Shown piece after piece: positions 1 through 11,036 of a DNA stretch of 64,000 nucleotides. Made by a program: the position numbers and the translations under genes. Every line of letters begins with the position of its first letter. Position 1 is the first letter of the stretch. The notes beneath the pieces were generated by a model that worked only from the letters and a program-made list of their open reading frames with translations, did not search any database and was not told the DNA's origin. The stretch is taken from contig JAIWNF010000068.1 of the NCBI GenBank assembly GCA_025093555.1, forward strand, positions 124,001 through 188,000, given 5' to 3'. This stretch comes from Circinella umbellata. Taxonomy: Eukaryota; Mucoromycota; Mucoromycetes; Mucorales; Lichtheimiaceae.

Positions 1-321
1 AACCTTTTGGTTGTGCTGAAGCCAATCGACCACCAAGATCTCGAATAATATCTATCAATGCATCAGCGTCACGCCATTTACTCATGGAAACAGCTTGCCG
101 CAGTATTACTGCAGTTTCTTTAGCTACTTCATATGAACCAATAACTTGACTATAATAGATCATAAAACATAAAATTAGCTTTTTTTCTTGTCAACATAAT
201 CATTTCGTTTCCCCCCCCCACTTTTCTTGTTTTCCCTCCAAGAATGTATTTATTTTTACCGTCTTTTTAATCGAGTGATGAAATTTTCGACTTGAGCTTC
301 AAGTTGAGTAGGTAATGTCAT
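1..321 (-). CDS. Translation initiation factor eIF2B subunit beta, 5' part (runs off the window)
   Basis: N-terminal part of a guanine-nucleotide exchange factor subunit (GCD7 in yeast) that recharges eIF2 with GTP in the cytoplasm. Exon 1 is 260..321 (20 codons plus 2 nt); the intron is 150..259 (GTAAAA...TATAG); exon 2 runs from 149 off the left edge. The joined frame starts MTLPTQLEAQVENFITRLKR and continues with SYEVAKETAVILRQAVSMSKW and RDADALIDIIRDLGGRLASAQP, which matches the N-terminal helical region of eIF2B-beta (an FV..LKRR helix, then SYE.A..T..LLRQ, then LI.LIR..GRRL.AAQP). The ATG at 321 is the first one that keeps the frame. Only about 70 residues are visible, so the beta rather than alpha or delta assignment rests on that N-terminal pattern. 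Confidence 0.72.
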
Positions 322-1129
322 TATATAGTTATATTATTTATTTTTTACGAGAAACCTGAAAAAAAAAGAGAAAGGTCAAGGCGCGTGTGGTGTTGGGAAT
401 TCATCAAAAAAATTGTGACTTTGCGATGAATCATTTATACTCAACGAAAAAAAAAAATATCTGTGAAAGATAAAAATTTATGCAAAAAAACCCCCAAAGA
501 GTAGATCTGTATTGCAGAAACAAGTAACTCATTTGATAACTAACAACTTATATAAAAGCAAAACCAAAAAAAACCCAACTTGTTCATGCTATACTCCTCT
601 TATATATTTGATTAATATAGCGATTAAAACCATGATACTTTTCTTCTTCTTTTATTACTATGGTGATTAATATTAATAGTACGTAGTAGTTCATCGATAA
701 CAACAACCAAATTAATTATGGTAGTAATAAAACTGCTGAAAGTTTTTCATATAAAGTAGCATAGAACTGACGAAATTTTAAGACAAAATAAATTTTTGTG
801 TATTAATTATGTATACGTATAAAATAAAATTGGAAGAGAAAATAAAACAATAAAGGGCTAACTTACAAATCAATCAATAGATGTAAATTACATATTTCCT
901 TATTAGTACATAGACCTTTGAAAAAGCATAACAACACATTGATTACTATATTATATTTCATTTTATAGCGAATTATGATAATGTATTGTGATTACTACAA
1001 CCCAACAAAATCAAAACCTTGTAGGTTTATCATTCGTCGTAGCTTTAGTCGCTACCTACGGCACATCGATATCGCACTGGGTTGACAACCTTCATCAGGA
1101 CTTTGGCAGAGTTTAGCATTCTTTGAGCG
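322..1129. other. Gene-free AT-rich DNA upstream of eIF2B-beta
   Basis: I see no coding exon here. It probably contains the promoter of the leftward eIF2B gene: A/T runs and short pyrimidine tracts lie just upstream of 321. Nothing else is recognisable. Confidence 0.5.
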
Positions 1130-1603
1130 GTATCGTTCTGAAATTATTGATCTTGGCAATGCATGAATTCATTTAGAAGTTATTAAGAAGATAGAACCTA
1201 GTAGTACATCTTCATTTTTTAGATCATGTAATCTATTTTATTCAGCCATTTGTTGGTTACAATGTATAAACTTTCAGAATATGCCAGAAGAAAAACACTT
1301 GGAAGCTTTACATCTACAGTATACTATCGTATATACACATTTTAGCTATATTATAGTCTAAAAAATATATCTATTGTCTATTTTAGCATTGACTTTCCTT
1401 TTTTTCACTACCAAGAATAGCATCTAATGTTATCTATTCAGCTTGTGTAAAAAATGTAACATCGATACACAAAATAACTGCTGATTATATGCGAGAAAAA
1501 AAACTGAAGAAAATTGAATAATATGATTTATTACTCGGAATCATAATAATTATCTTATCATAGAAAATGCAGTAATTGTCGTACATATCGTGAATACGTA
1601 TTT
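1130..1603 (+). repeat. Dispersed duplication, copy A
   Basis: About 474 bp that recur in the same orientation at 7274-7745. Long blocks match, for example the stretches containing AATATGCCAGAAGAAAAACA, GAAGCTTTACATCTA, ATCGATACACAAAATAACTG and CATACATATCGTGAATA, separated by point changes and small indels. By eye the identity is roughly 80% or more. No open frame, terminal inverted repeat or target-site duplication could be made out, so this is either an old non-autonomous element or a piece of segmental duplication. Confidence 0.8.
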
Positions 1604-2794
1604 ACATAAAAAAAGTACAGTACGTACGTATTCATCATTAAAATATGTCACTTACAAAAACAACTTTATTTATGTTCCATCTTAGTATCAACCTCGGTGG
1701 AAGATTTTTACTTCCTCATATAAGGTTGACAGTGTAAAATGGGGGCCAGATAATAAAGATAAAGTGTTTTCTACTAAACTAGAACAAGTTTTCAACCTCT
1801 CACAAAAAAACTTACATTCAAGCTCATAAAAAATACTAACAAGACGATCATCACTACAACCATGGCGACAAACTATTTTTTAACTCATGTATCAAAATCA
1901 ATGTGTGGGTCAATACACACACGCAGTAGCTAATATATACCTGATCATAAATAATCCAAAGCAATATTATATGATAAATAAATCGGTGGTTTAATGGAGT
2001 TGCAAACTATGTATAATGTGTAATAAAAACCTATAAAAATAACTGTTATAGTTTGTACTATTACTTTTTTGTTTTGTTCTAAGAAAGATGAAAGATAATA
2101 ATGGTAATAATACTTATACCGTCACTAAGTATGTTTTGTACATGATTTTGCATTCATTTCCGGACACAACCCTCAATTTTTTCGCTTATGATATGTGATT
2201 TTGTTCGCTTATTATAGCAAAATCCTGTATCACAAGTGCGTGGCGTTAACAGGTAAAAAAGAATGAAGATATGTACAAATGCTTAAAAGAGTATCTTTTG
2301 AGGATCAAGTGTAAATAAGACTATCGTGTAGTGTGGGGTGGTGGTGAAGAGGTTCACGGGATAAGTTCACTAGTTGGTAGGTGGTGGAATACTGACCAAC
2401 TTCCGTTTGTTTGACCTGCTTGTTGATAACTGATGGAATTCTTTGTCTAGAATTGTTGATCGTCGTTTCATATAAAAAGCACTAATTTGATCAGAGAGCA
2501 AGAGAGCATAATTTTTTTCTTGGTATATCAAGACAGCAGCAAGCTCGTCAAAATAGTGGATAAAGGTACCAAGAGCATCTATTCAAGAAGGCGCTTTAAC
2601 TGTTGCAAAAAATACATTACATCGGCTTTGAGGTCGCTGATACGTAAAAAAAGTAATCGTATGATTCAAAAAAAAAAAAAGGAAAATGATATGTTTATTT
2701 TAGCATCCCCATTCATAGTTTTGAAATAATATCCAGCAGAGAAAAAAATTACCGAGAAATTGAATTGTCATGCAACTTTTCAAGCCAGATATAT
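1604..2794. other. No gene seen
   Basis: AT-rich sequence with no supported gene. An 80-codon open frame at 2487-2729 lacks any recognisable domain and ends in lysine runs translated from poly-A, so it looks like chance. Confidence 0.45.
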
Positions 2795-3143
2795 TGTTAC
2801 GTCCCATTCGGATCGTAATTTATAAAATAAAAAGAAAATATAAGAAATTCCGAGTAAAAGGCTCAAGGAATAGGGAAAGTTATATCAATAACTTATTCAA
2901 TAAAAAGAAAAATAAATAAAAGGGCGGTTTTATAACCAGCAAATTAAACCGATCAAGTAGTCGGGAGAAGAGCTCATTTCAATAAAAATGAAAGAGAGTG
3001 AACTAATTATTATTTTGTGTGAAAGGAAGAAACTATCATTTTTATACTAATTATTTGATTATCTAACTTCTTGATTCGATATATTTTGCCATCAAAACAA
3101 GATGTGTTCGAGATCATCAAATAATGCTGATAAAGTGGGATCA
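2795..3143. mobile_element. Possible solo LTR (weak)
   Basis: The segment begins TGTTACGTCCCATTCGG and ends GTGGGATCA (TG...CA), and ATATAT lies directly before and directly after it, as a target-site duplication would. It contains AATAAA signals and a TATAA-like box, and its length (349 bp) suits a fungal Ty3 LTR. Against this, the flanks are low complexity, the inner ends are not good inverted repeats, and no retroelement body is adjacent. Confidence 0.25.
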
Positions 3144-3150
3144 ATATATA

Positions 3151-3204
3151 GTGGACCCCTTTTTTTGCACCCCTCCGGTTTTTACACCCCTTTCAAAGCT
3201 TTGT
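3151..3204. mobile_element. Single-ended pogo/Tc1-type MITE fragment
   Basis: GTGGACCCC followed by T-rich and GCACCCC blocks, and a second ACACCCCTTTC block, resembles the left end of the palindromic MITE at 18789-18874 (GTTGGACCCCGC, then TTTGCACACCCC). A matching right end was not found, so this looks like half an element. Confidence 0.4.
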
Positions 3205-3436
3205 CGGTCAATTTGTCACGTCTAAAAAAGAAAAATGAAAGAATATACATATAAGTTTGTAACGGACTCGATTAATTTCTTTTTAATATTTTTTTAGACA
3301 ACGTACGCAACTTAATAATACAATTCAATTGTCTAATTTCTTTATTCTTGACACGCTAAATAAAAAAAATAATGATAAATGCTATGAGCTACTCCTGTTT
3401 CGATCTTCTTACTACACTATTATAATTTTCTCTTAC

Positions 3437-5170
3437 CTTTTACTACTTGTCTGATCTTTTCTGCCAAGTCTGAGCCAAAGGCATCTCCACTATATCGAAC
3501 AGTTTTATCCTCTTTTAGAAGTTTATCTTCGATATCATCCGGTGTTTTTTCCCCATTCTCGCCTTTAGATCGTCACTGTATTTGTGTTTTAATATTAGAA
3601 ATATTTATGATAAAACCATATTTGAAAGAAAAAAGAAAGATAAAAAGTTACTGGGTCATTACTCTTGCTCATCCGATTGATTTACTTACAAGGCTTATTG
3701 AATATGGGTTTCCAACATAAGTAATTATTTGTAATTACAGTAGACCCCCAGTTTTTGGACTCCCATCCAACTGAAAATCCCGGGTTCCGCACGGAATTGC
3801 TTTATTGAAAAAACACGGAGTCTACTGTATTCTTTGATACACGTTGGAATGCGTAGAATTGAAGTGAAGCATCCGTTTTTCCAACTCGATATCTATCTTT
3901 AATTGACGGTATTTTTATATCAGGATGTTCAGTAATACGGCCAGTAGTCGCTGTGTTGGTCCCACTAGTTTCGATTGAGTTATCACTATTACTACGTAAA
4001 AAAAAAAGAAAGACTATAAGATCTCCAATACTAGCGCAAAATATATCCCATTATTCGCTTACTACGCACCTTGATATATTTTGATTGATTGGTTTCAATA
4101 CATCTTCGGTGTAATAGCGCATGACCAATTATTGTATACTTACAATCGGGTTCAATCAGTCAGTTTGAGGAAGCGTGATTAAGCTATAGGTAGAATACGT
4201 ATAAAAGGGCTCGAGAATGTATATGAATAAAAACGATTACTGTTTCCTGGTTGCCAGGAAACCCTTCATTTATATATCCAACCATGCGCTCAACTATGCT
4301 ATCGTCTATCCTTAGTATTCTGCGGATAAGCATGTAGATCAACAACTCATGGTTGAATATATCGTTTTAATGGTCTTATACCATCACATTTGGTAACTTG
4401 ACTTAATTTATCAAGTATTTGGAGGGCTTGAAAATAATGCGAGTTTCCAACTTTGACTAAAAGATAGTAATCATTGTATAAGACTAATTATCTAATCTTT
4501 GAAATATCTCCAAAAGCACAATACAGAAAAGAACTTTTCGCGCTTTTACACACCAATTGTGTCACTTAGTTTATAACATCCAACCACAAATCATTGTTAA
4601 TATACTTGATTTTACAAGTTAAAAAAAAAGCTTACATTAAGTGACCTTTGTCTTGATCTCGTCCCGTACTTTAGTATATCGGTCTTTCCACAAAGAAAAA
4701 ATGTGCTTCCAATACGTGCTTTCGAGGTCAACGACCAAACGCAAATGTCCTTCATAATACTTCTTATAAATTCATCAAACGTCGGGTTCGAGACGTTCTT
4801 TCAGTACTAAAATATCGTTATTACCCATTTTGTGTTTGACTATATAAAATATATTATAAAACAATAAGATTTAGATACATTTGAATAATATAAAAAGAGA
4901 GAATAATACAAGCAGTACCTTTTCGAATACACTGCTAACTTCAATTAAAAGAGTTTCTTTTTTCAGGTGTAGAATGTATTCGTAAACGATTGCAAAATAA
5001 TAATGAGTCATGCTTTTGAAAGTGAGACTCAATTTCGAAATTGAGCTCTTCGACTTAAATTGAGCCATGCCAAGCAAATTTGAGCTATTGGTCTACAAAA
5101 ATGGGATGTTTACAAATTTGAGTCTAAGATTGTCGAGCATGGATCAAGCATTCAATGACATTTTGACATA
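3437..5170 (-). pseudogene. Decayed multi-exon gene of unknown family, interrupted by a MITE
   Basis: Several minus-strand blocks keep protein-like frames but are broken by stops and frameshifts. In order from the right: about 5170-4922 (frame containing LRLKFVNIPFL, two stops, donor GTACTG); about 4830-4625 (YEGHLRLVVDLESTYWKH, then SLWKDRYTKVRDEIK); about 4470-4240 (HYFQALQILDKLSQVTK, a frameshift, then RILRIDDSIVERMVGYI); an exon ending near 4075 (MRYYTEDVLKPINQNIS) that splices cleanly through GTGCGT...TACGTAG to a block at about 3998-3835 (TGRITEHPDIKIPSIKDRYR); then the MITE 3738-3827; then about 3590-3437 (TPDDIEDKLLKEDKTVRYSG). Real splice sites combined with stops indicate a former gene. 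The family was not recognised; it could be one of the multicopy hypothetical families of Mucorales (inference). Confidence 0.5.
3738..3827. mobile_element. Palindromic MITE, pogo/Tc1-mariner type
   Basis: A 90-bp element with terminal inverted repeats: the left end is CAGTAGACCCCCAGTTTTT and the right end is ACACGGAGTCTACTG. It is flanked on both sides by TA (3736-3737 and 3828-3829), the target duplication of the Tc1/mariner/pogo superfamily. It is too short to code. It interrupts the decayed gene at 3437-5170. Confidence 0.75.
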
Positions 5171-5660
5171 ATCGTGTGGTAACCAAAAATACAGCCCAAT
5201 TTCAAACATAATTTTTATTTTGCATGGCCAAATTTAACTTCCATCACTGCATTAATATTATCGAGCTTGTATCCGATCGATCTGGAACAGTTCCCCCCGA
5301 TTTTTTTAGTTCACTTACTTCAGCCCTATGTTCGTTTGAATGCATTGAACGCTCTATATATCCTTTTGAATTTTCTAGGTAAATGTCTTCATAGCAATGA
5401 TCTTATTATGATGTTTGCTTTGTACTCTTCTTATTGGTCACTCTATTTATTCATTTCTCATTTCGTCTATTATACTTTTTTAACACAGTTCCTGCTAAGT
5501 GATGTTATCTTGTTTATCTTAGGCGCATTGGGGATTTCAGTAGTAGTGTATAGTTTTGAATTTTCAATCTAACTGTTTATACAAAAGCAATATCAAGGTA
5601 CATTTTTTTTTTTATTTTGTTGCGGTATTTAACAAATCACTTATTTTTTTTTTATCTAGC
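5171..5660. other. Unassigned DNA with a weak coding look
   Basis: A 101-codon plus-strand frame (5267-5572) has many hydrophobic residues but no recognisable domain. In a different frame, about 5312-5378, there is a short stretch reading SALCSFECIERSIYPF before a possible GTAAAT donor. It may be a relic exon; I do not call a gene. Confidence 0.3.
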
Positions 5661-5985
5661 AGGTTTGTGCAAGGGATGCTCAAGTGATCACGGAGATGCT
5701 ACTCTGTTCGTATTGCGTGCATTGAGCTCTTCATTACTAGCGTATGCATTTGGAGTATCAAGGTACTAGCAAGCTTATGCAAGGGATGCTGCTTTGTTCG
5801 TATTGCGTGCATTGAGCTCTTCATTAGTAACGTATACATTTGGACTATCAAGATATTGGCAAGTTTGTGCAAGGGATACTGCTGGTTCGTATTACGTGTC
5901 ATGGGGTGTTCCAAGTGGACATGGAGATCTTACTTTGTTTGTATTACATGCATTGAGCTCTTCATCAGTAGCGAATGACCGTTGC
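5661..5985 (+). repeat. Three-unit tandem repeat
   Basis: Three direct repeats begin at about 5661, 5771 and 5861 (units of roughly 110, 90 and 125 bp). Each starts with a TTTGTGCAAGGGAT-like block and carries GCATTGAGCTCTTCAT. Unit 3 has an extra stretch, so units 1 and 2 look like internally deleted versions. In one frame each unit reads LFV.(R/H)ALSSS followed by GVSRY or GLSRY, which suggests a former coding minisatellite, now broken by stops. Confidence 0.75.
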
Positions 5986-7273
5986 AAAAGGCAACAAGAT
6001 TATTGTATGTATAATGTTTTATAAGTTACACGCCATTTATGTTATGCTAACATGGTCTATGTGTTTTTGCTCTTAGTTTTATTTCAAGGTCGGGCGAGAA
6101 AGCACAGTTAAATTTTATTAAAAGAATTTGTTCCAAGTGTTGGATTTTTCTGGTAAGTAGTGATTCATTATAAAAAACCATTACAACTGCTCATTTCAAT
6201 TTACAAAGTTATCCGGGATATTACATTTTATAAAATGTTAATTTAGGTAGATGATAAATTCCTTTCTCATTTCTTGATAATATAGTTATCTGATAATAAC
6301 TACCAGTTATCTTGTGCTAATGCAAATACTATTCTTTTATTAGCGAAATTCGTTGCTTTTCACTATCGGATAGGCTCACCCCTTTGTTCTTGTGTTAATG
6401 TGAACTTTGGGATAAGATGGTAGTGTTTTAATTGAGAAAGCTATGATTTTTAATGTTAAAATGCATATGCAACCACCAGAAAATCAGGCGGCATATAAAG
6501 TACGTAAAGTGGAATTTCGAGTTGTGTATGGCGAATAAAAAGATCGACGATATTGACAAAGAAGATGGTTTATCAAAAAAAATGCAGATTCAGTGCTCCT
6601 TGCCAACGTTTTCACAAAAGCCGGATGATGAAAGCGCAATAAAGTATCATCAATACCATCCACTAACTTATTCTCTTGAAGGAGAACAATCAGCAATCAC
6701 AAAATCATTACGTATATTGAACAAAATAAGAAAAGGATGAAGGGGTTGTTTGATTAAACCAGAAACAAAATAATGTTCTTTTGGGCTAAAAAAGAGTATG
6801 ATTGTTATTGTTATTTGGAACATGGGAATATATCCACAGAAGGGACATCATGGTATTTACTTGTTTCTCCATTGCTGCTTATAAAAGAATTAAGTTGGGT
6901 GACAAATCAAAGTCATACATGGATAATATCGATTTTATCTATTTTACATTATAATAATGACATATAATTATATCTTCTGAGGCCCCTCCCTTGTTAATTT
7001 TATTTTGAGATGGAGATTTTTTCTCGATTTTTCTTTGCGGAAAAATTTTGGAAAGAAAGTTATAGAGTATACAAGGGATATGAAGAAAATACCGTTGGAA
7101 ATATATGGTATAGGTAATTTATTTGAAATGATTTAGATGATGCAATTCATCGAATATCTCGCAAAAGAGGGCTCACAATTCTAACTTCATCATTGTATAA
7201 TAACTACGTCAAAACTTATTCTTTTTTGAATAGTAGCTACCAAAGTCCATGATTATTATTTCTTTTGAAACAT
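5986..7273. other. No convincing gene
   Basis: Two open frames (6453-6740 and 6773-6967) show no domain, no plausible splice context and no repetition elsewhere. The first (95 codons, with charged and mixed composition) is the better candidate for a relic but cannot be supported further. Confidence 0.35.
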
Positions 7274-7745
7274 GATCTGTGGAATATCGCTCCGAGATTA
7301 TTGATATTGATGAGACATGAATTCACTAAGAAGTTGTTTAGAAGATATAACCTAGTTCATTTTAAAGATCATGTAATGTATTTTATTCAACCATTTGCTG
7401 GTTACAATATATGAACTTTTAGAATATGCCAGAAGAAAAACACTCGGAAGCTTTACATCTATATGATACATACTATTGTATACAAACATTTTAGCTATAT
7501 AGTCTAAAAAAATATATCTACGTATAGTCTATTTTATCATTGACCTTCCTTTTTTCACTACCAAAAATAACATTTAACGTTATCTACCCAGCTTGTGTAA
7601 AACATCGATACACAAAATAACTGTTAGCTAATATGCAAGAAATAAAACTGAAGAAAATTGAACAATATAATTTGTTACTAGGAATCGTAATAATCGTATC
7701 ATAGGAAATGCAGTGATTATCATACATATCGTGAATATTTATAGG
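7274..7745 (+). repeat. Dispersed duplication, copy B
   Basis: Second copy of the repeat at 1130-1603, same orientation, about 6.1 kb away. It differs by many substitutions and small indels (for example an extra TATGATACATACTATTG-type stretch after the shared GAAGCTTTACATCTA block), so the duplication is not recent. Confidence 0.8.
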
Positions 7746-9804
7746 AAAAAATAAAAAATAAAAATTCCAACATAATATCACGCGTTTTTCAAACACATTA
7801 TCTAAAAAAGTAAATTTAACTATTGTGGCAAGGAAGTAAGTATTGTTAGCGGCAACGTAACGTTTCGTTCTTACGTAACTTCATTTGTTCGTTTTGTAAA
7901 GGAATGCTCTGTAAATGCCAGAATAAAAAAAACATTTGTGCGCAAATTATTACAATATCACCAGTGTCAAAAAAAAGGAAGCAAAAGCAGTGGTATGTGT
8001 GTGTGTGACACAATCGTTGTAAGGTCACGCGAATCAGTATAGTATAATCAGTTCCCATACATTTATGCTGTGTAATAAAATGGTCTGGGTATATGATGTT
8101 ACATCACCAGACAATTCATGTGTGAAAATCTTTTATTAAAATTATTAGATTCGGGATGTATGTTTACATCTTATCCAAAAAAAGTATAATAAAATAACAA
8201 TACAGTATGTATGTATGTACCGATTAACAGCAAAAAAAATATAACACATATGTAATAAAATATATAAATTCAAACAAACTAATACTCTTGTTAAAAACAT
8301 GGAATCTAAGTTAGTTATATATACAATGTTGTTTACCATATATAGGAAAAAAGTATCATAAAAAAGTCATGGCGACAATATCAGTGATGTGTCATGTTAG
8401 TCGAAGTTATTCCAAAATATTTTTGAATGCTTTGGCTCTGAAAGTATCCGAAATATTTTAGGGGCTTCTGTGTGAGCGGTTGATTACTATATACCATTTG
8501 CACTAAACTCTTACAATTGCTCTCATTACTCAATGACTATAGAACTGGACAATGCATTGTCAATAATGTACTTTGTAGCCATGGGATACAATTTCTTCAA
8601 TTATCTCTGTTTCTCTTTTTCTCCGAAAAAAACAGGTACTTGCTTCAAGTTAATGAAAGCATTTCAATTATAGATGCTTATCTAATTGGAACACGCTAAA
8701 GGTTAAGTATTTTGACGTGTTGCCATAATAGGAATTAAATAACACGATCTGCATAAACAGGTACATAAACCAACAGCTCCATATATATAGATATGTAGCA
8801 TTATGTTTTTCTTGACTCTGGGCGTAGTATCGGCATACGTAGGCATAGAACTAATTGTACTCGTGGGATCTCTTTATATATATCATAAATGGTTTCTCTT
8901 TCTATAGTGTCGTTAATAAGAAAACTCGTCGGTAAGTTCAAGAAACTGTCACTTGAAAAAAAACCATAAGCAGTACGTATTAGGTTTGTTATTCTTCTTT
9001 TAATTGTTACAATAGTCTATACGATTGGGATTTAGTAAAAACATGATCAAATAGTTGTTATTTTTGTTGTTGTTATTTATTTGTATATATACACTTATTT
9101 GTAGTATGAGTGATAATAACAATAACAATAACCTTTTTTTAGTCATTTTTTTTTCAATAAATTCACTCCAACCCTGTAATAATAATATTCATGCAGAAAT
9201 CAAAAGATGATTGGTAAGATTTTTCAAAACTAGTAAGAAAAATGACTATGTCATATTGGGTTGAAGAGGGGGAGTAATATGAAAGAGATGTGTGGAAGGG
9301 GTGCTGATATATATATAATCGATGATGGTGATAAAATTGTCATGACGACCGAAAATGGGTTCTGTGTGGGGAGAAGAAAGAAAGGGATTTTTTTTCAAAA
9401 AAAATGATTGATTTATAGATGCTCGTGAAGTCACGCTTTTTTTCCTTTATAAAAGATATATATGAAAAATGAGGATCACAAGGTGAACCGGAATGAGTAA
9501 TTTATAAGTCTATAATGGATTTTCTATTACATATCGTATTAATAAAGTAAAGGGCGTATACAAACAAACTTGTGATTTCCGTTCTGGCGAACACAGAATT
9601 TAAGTTTATTTAGTCAAGCTGTTGTTGTTGTTGTCCTCCTTTTTTCACCTCTTTTTCTTTCCGTCTTTTTTTTCCACAACTTTATCCTTTTTCCATATTT
9701 TATTATTTTAACACTCTATATCATTTGAAGAAAGCATTCGATATATAGATGTCCATTATAATAATTATATATCAGCATCAATAACAATTATAATAATAAA
9801 TAAA
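7746..9804. other. Gene-free DNA and promoter side of the LITAF-like gene
   Basis: No gene supported. Short open frames at 7846-8058 and 8145-8339 (minus) and 8517-8699 (plus) have no domain content. From about 9630 to 9715 the plus strand is pyrimidine-rich (CTCC, TTTTTCACC, TTTCTTTCC), as seen before other starts in this window, and is probably the core promoter or 5' leader of the gene at 9805. Confidence 0.45.
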
Positions 9805-11036
9805 ATGAACGAATCAAAACCACGAAGAACATATTTATTATTACCAGATCGATTTGTATCTTCAATTGTTCACAAATACCGACGAAGAGAGAGAAAACGC
9901 GCAGACAGTGGGCATCACACTAATATGACCATTGATGATATTGATGTTTCAAGGCGTTACCATTATGAACAGCATGAACGAAATAATAGTCATAATAATA
10001 GTTTTAGCCATCAAAACAATAACACCAGCAACACCAGTAGAAGAAGTAGAAGAAGTAATAATAATAATGATAATAACAATAATGAGTTAAATTATAGCAA
10101 CAATAATAGCAATGTACAATACAGTCGACGATCATCACTAACTACATCATCGTCGTCATATGACGGAGAGAATAATGATGATAACGCTTCTTTACGATCC
10201 GCTTGCTCCGGAATGACCCCGCGAACAACTGCGTCTTTAGCTGCGGAATCAGGAATGTCTGTACGGTTACAACATTATCAAGTGGGTACACCTGTTTCGT
10301 ACGCGCTCAATGCTAATAATGCCAACGAGAGTTTATCTTCCACATCCTCTTCATCACTAGCACCATCCGAACCCCCTTTTTTATCATCATCACGGTCTCC
10401 ACCTCTTCCAAACTCTCCTTCGACATTAGCATCTTTTCCTCATCGTAGTGATAGTAATGAAACAAATCAACAGCACCGACAACAAAGACAAGAAGAACGA
10501 CGCTCATCTTTTTTCAGACGCAAAAGACCAAGAATAAGACAAGATTCAAGTAATCCAAGTATAGCGAATTCATGGCGCATTCGACGAGCGCGTGCATCAA
10601 TAGAAGAAGATCAGCCATTACCAGATTTTGAAACCCAGGTCTTTTGTGCTACATGTGAAAAATGGGTTCAATCACGTATTCGGTATCGATTAGGTGCACT
10701 GACGTGGCTCGTAGCATTTATTTTGTAAGTTTTTTGTTGGTTCATAATATATGGCGCATTTATTATATAATGATTTATCCAAATTTTATTATTATTTTTT
10801 AATTGTATAAAAAAAGTTTAACTTTCAATCAAACGTTTATATTTATTTTAGATTTTCATGTACAGTTATTTTATTTTGGGTGCCTTTTTATGTAAAATAT
10901 TTTAAAGGTAATCAGTGAAAAGTAAAAAGAAGATGATTGTATTCACCTAAAAAGAACCTTCCTTTATTATTATTCAGATGTGGTTCATTATTGTCCAGCC
11001 TGTGGTACAAATATCGGAAGACATACAAAATTATAA
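9805..11036 (+). CDS. LITAF-like zinc-ribbon membrane-associated protein
   Basis: Three exons: 9805..10724, 10852..10907, 10978..11036, giving 344 residues; both introns are GT-AG and the frame closes at TAA. The C-terminal 65 residues form a LITAF-like domain: a CATC knuckle (C281, C284), a hydrophobic stretch of about 22 residues (WLVAFILFSCTVILFW), then a CPAC knuckle (C331, C334). In the family, the two CxxC pairs bind one zinc and the hydrophobic helix inserts in the cytosolic face of late endosomes or the plasma membrane. The first 275 residues are low complexity, rich in Asn, Ser and Arg, with no domain seen. Animal LITAF proteins are about 160 residues, so the long basic N-terminus is unusual. 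The ATG at 9805 follows an AT-rich leader; the next in-frame ATG is 35 codons later. Confidence 0.85.

Noticed and set aside
2487..2729. 80-codon open frame, plus strand
   Set aside because: Ends in Lys runs from poly-A, has no domain, no pyrimidine tract or splice context; likely chance.
6453..6740. 95-codon open frame, plus strand
   Set aside because: Composition is protein-like in part, but there is no recognisable motif and no second exon; left as unassigned DNA.
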